Shown in pieces: positions 59,186 through 64,000 of a stretch of DNA of 64,000 bases (the first letter of the stretch is position 1; each line of letters opens with the position of its first letter). Both the position numbers and the translations under genes were made by a program. The stretch covers positions 3,534,001 through 3,598,000 of the forward strand of contig NZ_CP163302.1 in NCBI RefSeq assembly GCF_041022165.1. Direction: 5' to 3'. The DNA comes from Sinomonas sp. P10A9 (GTDB lineage: Bacteria > Actinomycetota > Actinomycetes > Actinomycetales > Micrococcaceae). The notes below the pieces were generated by a model. It saw nothing but the letters and a program-made list of their open reading frames with translations, had not been told where the DNA came from and ran no database searches.

Positions 59186-60943
59186 ATGACGCGCCTCTCC
59201 AACGACCCCGCGGACTTCGCCGACGAAGCCCTCGCGGGCTTCTGCGACCTCCACGCGGGCCTCGTCCGCCAGGTGCCCGGCGGCGCCGTCCGCCGGCGCC
59301 GCCCCGCCGAGCCCAAGGTCGCCGTCCTCGCGGGCGGCGGCTCGGGCCACTACCCCGCCTTCGCCGGAATCATCGGCACGGGCTTCGCCGACGGAGCCGT
59401 GGTGGGCAACATCTTCACCTCGCCCTCGGCCCAGCAGGCCTACACCGTGGCCCGCGCCGCGGAGTCCGGCGCCGGCGTCGTGTTCACGTATGGCAACTAC
59501 GCTGGCGACGTCATGAACTTCGGCCTCGCCTCCGAGCGCCTCACTGCCGAGGGAATCCGCGCCGAGAACGTCCTCGTCACGGACGACATCGCATCCGCTC
59601 CCGTCGCCGAGTCGGAACGCCGTCGCGGGATCGCGGGCGACTTCGTGGTCTTCAAGGCCATGGGCGCGGCCGCCGAGGCGGGGATGGACCTCGACGAGGT
59701 GGTGCGCGTGGGCCGCAAGGCCAACGAGCGCACCCGGACCCTCGGCACCGCGTTCTCGGGCTGCACGTTCCCCGGCGCGGACGCCCCGCTGTTCACGCTG
59801 CCGGAGGGTCACATGGGCCTCGGCCTCGGGATCCACGGCGAGCCCGGCCTGCGCGACGTCCCGCTGCCCACGGCCGCCGAGCTCGGCCGCATGCTCGTGG
59901 AGGGCGTCCTCGCGGAGGCGCCCGAAGGCGCCGCACCTGATCGCGCCGGTGCGCGGATCGCCGTCGTGCTCAACGGGCTCGGCAGCACGAAGCACGAGGA
60001 GCTCTTCGTCCTGTGGGCCACCGTTGCGCCGCTGTTGCGCGAGGCTGGGTACGAGATCGTCGCGCCGGAGGTCGGCGAGCTGGTCACGAGCCTCGACATG
60101 GCCGGCGTCTCGCTCACAGTCACGTGGCTCGACGACGAGCTCGAGGAGCTCTGGCTCGCGCCCGCCGAGACGCCTGCGTTCCGGCGAGGATCGGTCGCCG
60201 CCGGTTCCGCCGTAGAGTCCGCGGACGACGGCGCCGGGCCGGCCGCCGCTGAGGAGGCCACGCCGTCCTCCGAGGGCTCGCGCGAGTACGCCGCGGCGTG
60301 CGTCGAGGCTCTCGGCGCGGCATCCGCGCGGCTCGTGGAGCTCGAGGCGCAGCTCGGAGCGCTGGACGCCGTTGCGGGCGATGGCGACCACGGCCGCGGC
60401 ATGGTCCGCGGGGCGGGGGCCGCGCTCCTGGCCGCGCGTGAGGCGCTCGAAGCCGGGCGAGGGGCCGGATCGGTCCTGGCCGCGGCCGGGGACGCGTGGG
60501 CCGACCGGGCCGGCGGGACCTCCGGGGTCCTGTGGGGCGCCGGGCTGCGCGCGTGGGGCGAGGCGATCGGGGACCTCGAGGTGCCGGACGCCGCGGGCGT
60601 CTCTGCCGGGGTCGCCGCCTTCTCCGCCCGGATCGCCGCGCTCGGCGGGGCGCAGCCGGGCGACAAGACGCTCGTGGACGCGCTGGTGCCGTTCGAGACC
60701 GAGCTGCAGCGCGCCGTCGTGCGCGGGGCCAGCCTTGCCGATGCCTGGGCGGACGCCTGCGGCGCAGCCGAGTCCGCCGCGGCGGCAACCGCGGGGCTCA
60801 GGCCGCTCAAGGGCAGGGCCCGACCGCTCGCCGAGAAGAGCGTGGGCACGCCGGATCCTGGCGCGACATCGCTCGCCGCGGTGTTCGCGGCACTCGGTCC
60901 GGCACTTATCGCTGCTGCCAACTACGAGGAGGTGTCCGCATGA
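59186..60943 (+). CDS. Fused DhaK-DhaL kinase, paralogue of the 2406-4175 gene
   Basis: A 585-residue kinase with the same two domains. Dha[15 protein letters not shown], the covalent His in [11 protein letters not shown] and [15 protein letters not shown]. Dha[17 protein letters not shown] and [15 protein letters not shown]. The linker ([18 protein letters not shown]) is acidic and variable. It likely phosphorylates erythrulose or another short ketose made by the upstream SDR/isomerase. Its stop overlaps the RpiB start. The same kinase-RpiB order occurs in the operon at the window start. Confidence 0.9.
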   Translation: MTRLSNDPADFADEALAGFCDLHAGLVRQVPGGAVRRRRPAEPKVAVLAGGGSGHYPAFAGIIGTGFADGAVVGNIFTSPSAQQAYTVARAAESGAGVVFTYGNYAGDVMNFGLASERLTAEGIRAENVLVTDDIASAPVAESERRRGIAGDFVVFKAMGAAAEAGMDLDEVVRVGRKANERTRTLGTAFSGCTFPGADAPLFTLPEGHMGLGLGIHGEPGLRDVPLPTAAELGRMLVEGVLAEAPEGAAPDRAGARIAVVLNGLGSTKHEELFVLWATVAPLLREAGYEIVAPEVGELVTSLDMAGVSLTVTWLDDELEELWLAPAETPAFRRGSVAAGSAVESADDGAGPAAAEEATPSSEGSREYAAACVEALGAASARLVELEAQLGALDAVAGDGDHGRGMVRGAGAALLAAREALEAGRGAGSVLAAAGDAWADRAGGTSGVLWGAGLRAWGEAIGDLEVPDAAGVSAGVAAFSARIAALGGAQPGDKTLVDALVPFETELQRAVVRGASLADAWADACGAAESAAAATAGLRPLKGRARPLAEKSVGTPDPGATSLAAVFAALGPALIAAANYEEVSA

Positions 60944-61434
60944 GCGGGCAGAACACAGGTCTCGCGACGAGCGGACTGCGCATCGTCATCGGCTCCGACG
61001 AGGCCGGGGTGGACTACAAGGACGCCCTGCTGGCGGATCTCGAGGCGGACCCTCGCGTGGCCGAGGTGATCGACATCGGCGTACGCCGCGAGGCCGACGA
61101 CTTCACCCGCCCGTACCCGTACGTGGGCCTCGCGGCCGGGCAGATGATCAGCGAGGGCCGGGCTGACCGGGCACTCCTGTTCTGCGGGACCGGGCTGGGC
61201 GTCGCGATCGCGGCGAACAAGGTCCCGGGGATCCGGGCCGCGACAGCCCACGACTCGTTCTCTGTGGAGCGTTCGGTCCTGTCCAACAACTGCCAGATCC
61301 TCACGATGGGCCAGCGCGTCGTGGGGCTCGAGCTCGCCCGCCGGCTCGCCCGCGAGTGGATCGGGTACACGTTCGACCCGGCCTCTGCCTCCGCCGCCAA
61401 GGTCCAGGTCCTCAGCGACTACGAGGGCTGCTGA
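60940..61434 (+). CDS. RpiB-type isomerase, paralogue of the 1937-2395 gene
   Basis: A 164-residue isomerase: [20 protein letters not shown], the active-site Cys in [20 protein letters not shown] and the tetrulose-branch signature [22 protein letters not shown] overlaps the kinase stop (ATGA). In combination with the kinase it would turn a ketotetrose phosphate into an aldotetrose phosphate that enters the pentose phosphate pathway; the split transketolase encoded nearby could use that product. A strong terminator follows. Confidence 0.9.
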   Translation: MSGQNTGLATSGLRIVIGSDEAGVDYKDALLADLEADPRVAEVIDIGVRREADDFTRPYPYVGLAAGQMISEGRADRALLFCGTGLGVAIAANKVPGIRAATAHDSFSVERSVLSNNCQILTMGQRVVGLELARRLAREWIGYTFDPASASAAKVQVLSDYEGC

Positions 61435-61476
61435 CCGCAGACCTCGGCGATTGAGCCGGAGTCGGCACCGAGCCCC

Positions 61477-61541
61477 GCAGCGCCGCACCGCAGCATGCCT
61501 TCCCCTCTGAGGGAGAATGGCGTGCCGCGGTGCGGCGCTGC
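61477..61541. terminator. Bidirectional terminator after the polyol operon
   Basis: Perfect 15-bp arms GCAGCGCCGCACCGC (61477-61491) and GCGGTGCGGCGCTGC (61527-61541) enclose a 35-nt loop that itself folds (TTCCCCTCTGAGGGAG). It separates the RpiB gene from the convergent MarR gene. Confidence 0.85.
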
Positions 61542-61578
61542 ACTGCGTTGCGTGGAGCGCTTGAGGCACTGGCGGCGA

Positions 61579-62061
61579 TCAGGATGCGTGCTCCGAGTTG
61601 GCGCGGAAGAGCTCGGTCATGGCCTGGGCCACCTGGCGCGCCCGATCCTCGCCGAGGACGTCGATGAATGCCTCGTGATTGATCCGCTCCACCAGCCGGA
61701 GCAGATCGTCCGCCACCTTGGCCCCCTCCGGCGTGAACTCGAGAAAGGTGACGCGCCGATCGTCGTCGCAGGCGGCGCGGGCAACGAGCCCGCGGCGGGC
61801 CATCTTGTCGGCGAGCTTGGTGAACCCGCCCGTCGTGAAGGACGAGGCGCGGGCCAATTTCGCCATCGGCGCGCGGCGGTCCGGAGTCCTGAGCAGGTTG
61901 AGCATGACCTGCGTCTCCGCCTCATTCAGGGACAGTTCGCGCTGGATGGCCCGCTGGATCCGCCTATTGGTGACATCGAAGCCGTTGATCACACGGCCCC
62001 AGAGCTCCACGGGTTCGCTGCCAGTCGATGCCTGGATGTCCACCGGTGTCGCGTCTCCCAT
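61579..62061 (-). CDS. MarR family transcriptional regulator
   Basis: A 160-residue winged-helix regulator. The recognition region is APMAKLARASSFTTGGFTKL followed by the wing (ARAACDDDRRVTFLEFTPEG). It is divergent from the GntP/dehydrogenase operon, with two related inverted repeats between (62090 and 62207), so it probably represses that sugar-acid uptake operon. Confidence 0.88.
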   Translation of the reverse strand: MGDATPVDIQASTGSEPVELWGRVINGFDVTNRRIQRAIQRELSLNEAETQVMLNLLRTPDRRAPMAKLARASSFTTGGFTKLADKMARRGLVARAACDDDRRVTFLEFTPEGAKVADDLLRLVERINHEAFIDVLGEDRARQVAQAMTELFRANSEHAS

Positions 62062-62089
62062 CTATCGCTCGCTGACCCCCACCACATTA

Positions 62090-62222
62090 GCTTCCTTGGA
62101 AGCAATATGGCACCGCAGAACCGGCCATTGTGGCGTGCCAGACAGGATCCCATGGCCAACATCACGGCATATTTCCTTGTTTCGAAACGCTACGTAGTGC
62201 AACTATCTTCTGCGGAAGCAAT
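62090..62222. promoter_or_regulatory. Pair of candidate MarR operators
   Basis: GCTTCC-TT-GGAAGCAAT (62090-62106) lies 29 bp from the MarR start, and CTTCTGCGGAAGCAAT (62207-62222) lies in front of the GntP gene. Both share CTTC-N3-GGAAGCAAT. The rest of the 275-bp gap is AT-richer promoter sequence without an ORF. Confidence 0.6.
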
Positions 62223-62336
62223 TGGCGCGGAAGCGACCGGAAGGCAACCCGTCCAGCCGGCCACGCGGAGTCGGGCCTCCACCAAAGGCCCCTGAACTGA
62301 GGAAGTCATGAGCACTGTGAACAGAGGCGAGTCACG

Positions 62337-63650
62337 ATGACCGCACTGGGCTTGATTGGCATCGTTGTGGGCCTGGCCCTTCTTGTCTACGCCATCTACA
62401 AGGGGTACAGCCTCGTGATCGCCGCTCCCGTGGCCACGATGGTCGTCATCCTGTTCAACGGCATGCCCTTCATCGGAAGCATGTTCGGACCGGAGAAGTC
62501 CTACATGTCGGGGCTCGCCTCGTTCATGCTGAGCAACTTCCCGGTGTTCCTCTTCGGGGCCATCCTGGCGAAGTACATGGACAAGAGCGGCGCCGCGCTC
62601 TCCATCGCAGAGAAGCTCATGTCCCTCGTAGGAACCAGCAGCCCCTACCGAGCGCTGGTCTCGCTGTTCGTGATCGCTTCGGTGCTCACCTTCGGCGGTA
62701 TCAACGTCTTCGTGGTGATCTTCATCCTGATCCCCATGGCACTGCCGATCTTCAAGCGCTACAACATCTCCTGGGGCCTCGTCATCATCCCGATCTTCGG
62801 CGGCGGCGCGACCTACACCATGACGATGATCCCCGGGTCCCCTTCCCTCCACAACGTCGTTCTCTCCAACGCTCTGGGGACACCGCTGACCGCGGCACCA
62901 CTGGTCGGCGCCCTCACGAGCGTGGCGGCAGTCGCCTTCCTCCTCATCTACATGAAGGTCGCTCTGGCCCGGAGCCTGAGGAAGAACGAAAAGTTCGAGG
63001 GCGAGGAGGGAAGCGTGGGCGGCACTGACATGTTCGCCCGCGAGCGCCCGTCCTTCCTGGTGAGCATCCTTCCGATCGTCGTCCTTCTGGCCCTCATCCT
63101 CTCCCTGAGCTTTGTGATCCAGATCATCATCTATGCGCTCCTCGCCGCGATCGTGCTGAGTGCGGTGCTGTTCCGTCGCTACATCAAGCAGAAGGACGTC
63201 ATCAACCAGGGCACCGCCGACTCGCTGACCTCGGTCCTGGCCACCGGCAGCACGATCGCGTTCGGCAGCTTCGCCGTGGGCGTTCCGGCCTTCTCCTCGG
63301 TATTCCACGCCATCTTGTCCATTCCGGGAAACCCCTACATCTCGTTGAGCGTGGGCACCATGGTCCTGGCAGGGATCACCGCATCATCCGTGGGAGCGGA
63401 GGGGATTGCCGTCAAGTCGTTCGCCCCCGCGTATCTGCACCTCGGTCTCAACCCCGAGACCATCCACCGCGCCATCGCGATCTCCGCTGGAACGTCCCTG
63501 TTCCCCCACAACGGGTTCCTGGCCGTGTTCAACGGCCTGGCACGGCTCACGCTCAGACAGTCCTTCGTCCGAGCCTTCATCAGCCTCCACGTACCCCACT
63601 ACATCGGAATCGTCATCCTGGTGATCCTGGCCAGCAGTGGCCTTGCCTGA
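62337..63650 (+). CDS. GntP family sugar-acid:H+ symporter
   Basis: A 437-residue protein with about 12 helices. FGGINVFVVIFILIPMALPI, GGGATYTMTMIPGSPSLHN and ASSVGAEGIAVKSFAP match the gluconate permease (GntP) family, whose members import gluconate, glycerate, threonate and related sugar acids. It directly precedes a beta-hydroxyacid dehydrogenase gene, an arrangement typical of threonate/erythronate or glycerate-type operons. Controlled probably by the divergent MarR protein. Confidence 0.88.
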   Translation: MTALGLIGIVVGLALLVYAIYKGYSLVIAAPVATMVVILFNGMPFIGSMFGPEKSYMSGLASFMLSNFPVFLFGAILAKYMDKSGAALSIAEKLMSLVGTSSPYRALVSLFVIASVLTFGGINVFVVIFILIPMALPIFKRYNISWGLVIIPIFGGGATYTMTMIPGSPSLHNVVLSNALGTPLTAAPLVGALTSVAAVAFLLIYMKVALARSLRKNEKFEGEEGSVGGTDMFARERPSFLVSILPIVVLLALILSLSFVIQIIIYALLAAIVLSAVLFRRYIKQKDVINQGTADSLTSVLATGSTIAFGSFAVGVPAFSSVFHAILSIPGNPYISLSVGTMVLAGITASSVGAEGIAVKSFAPAYLHLGLNPETIHRAIAISAGTSLFPHNGFLAVFNGLARLTLRQSFVRAFISLHVPHYIGIVILVILASSGLA

Positions 63651-63720
63651 GCGGTTAGCGTTCACAGGGAACCATGACAGCCGAGATCAAAACACAACAC
63701 CCACTGAAAAGGATCTGATC

Positions 63721-64000
63721 ATGAGCAAGAGAATCGGTTTCGTCGGACTGGGGACTATGGGGCTGCCCATGGCAGTGAACCTGAACAGGGCCGGGTTCGA
63801 GGTGATCGGCTACGACGCCTTCGAGGGCAGCCGCGTCAAGGCCAAGGCCGCCGGCATCACCATCGCCGCGAGCCTGAAGGACGTCGCCGCGCAGGCCGAG
63901 GACACCGTCATCTCCATGGTCCGCGACTACGCCCAGAACCTGGACGTCATCCTCGGCGAGGACGGGCTCCTCTCCGCCGTCCCGAAGGGCCTGACGATCA
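63721..64000 (+). CDS. Beta-hydroxyacid dehydrogenase (LtnD/GarR family), N-terminal part
   Basis: The first 93 residues read MSKRIGFVGLGTMGLPMAVN, the NAD-binding start of the 3-hydroxyisobutyrate dehydrogenase class, then VIGYDAFEGSRVKAKAAGIT and DTVISMVRDYAQNLDVILGE. The gene runs off the right edge. VRDYAQ after the third strand is like L-threonate dehydrogenase and 2-hydroxy-3-oxopropionate reductase. With GntP it would form an uptake-oxidation pair for a sugar acid. AAAAGGA precedes the ATG. Confidence 0.88.
   Translation, partial: MSKRIGFVGLGTMGLPMAVNLNRAGFEVIGYDAFEGSRVKAKAAGITIAASLKDVAAQAEDTVISMVRDYAQNLDVILGEDGLLSAVPKGLTI

Overview
The window is high-GC DNA with actinobacterial gene organisation: GTGA/ATGA translational coupling, many GntR/TetR regulators, lipoproteins with LTAC-type lipoboxes and a Tat lipoprotein. 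Gene content and dispersed hairpins suggest a soil member of the Micrococcaceae (Arthrobacter/Sinomonas group); that placement is inference. No rRNA, tRNA, CRISPR array or intact transposon was recognised.

Layout. (1) 1-4240: end of an MFS carrier and a leftward operon for four-carbon polyol breakdown (DhaK-DhaL kinase, RpiB-type isomerase, TIM-type isomerase, GntR regulator). (2) 4.3-11.5 kb: ArfB-like rescue factor, a 21-bp tandem repeat, a YbdK-type carboxylate-amine ligase, a cupin/TetR pair with a perfect operator, a TRIC protein, a toxin remnant, MerR, SGNH hydrolase, aldo/keto reductase with a palindromic promoter, and a secreted protein. (3) 11.6-20.8 kb: an NMT1/SsuA-type ABC importer, a CitA/CitB two-component system, and a lyase plus frameshifted DctA operon under a HutC-type GntR regulator with two TGTCTAGACA operators. 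(4) 20.9-31 kb: CynX-like MFS, NmrA-like and hotdog proteins, a phenol-hydroxylase-type FAD monooxygenase, APH-like kinase, His-rich repeat protein, two tandem serine hydrolases (one lacking its catalytic Ser/Lys), and a Cys-rich small protein behind a CsoR-like operator. (5) 31.4-38.1 kb: accessory region with an alpha/beta-hydrolase-caspase fusion, a PASTA/IPT membrane protein, a lower-GC DUF262-HNH protein, and a decayed MFS gene truncated at the edge of that acquired segment. (6) 38.2-45.9 kb: NAD(P)-binding proteins, duplicated YCII-like genes flanking a TetR/DUF981 pair, a subtilase that has lost its Asp and His, and succinate-semialdehyde dehydrogenase.

(7) 45.9-50.1 kb is the most unusual system: a tightly coupled operon of a divergent Lgt-like membrane protein, three tandem paralogous small membrane proteins sharing a C-terminal glycine-rich/Cys motif, a radical SAM enzyme with the cysteine architecture of the tetraether-synthase (Tes/MJ0619) family, and a further small membrane protein. 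It reads like an undescribed lipid- or envelope-modifying pathway.

(8) 50.1-64 kb: a large C4/C5 sugar, polyol and sugar-acid region. A leftward operon holds an FCD regulator, an L-threonate/beta-hydroxyacid-type dehydrogenase, an MHS-family MFS and a split transketolase. A divergent unit has another MHS carrier facing an isomerase, SDR dehydrogenase, DhaK-DhaL kinase and RpiB operon that repeats the module at the window start. A MarR-GntP-dehydrogenase unit runs off the right end. Several regulator/operator pairs can be read directly, including TTGGT-N-ACCAA-type sites and a 14-bp-arm inverted repeat. The kinase plus RpiB pairing points to tetrulose (erythrulose) phosphate metabolism; exact substrates are inferred.
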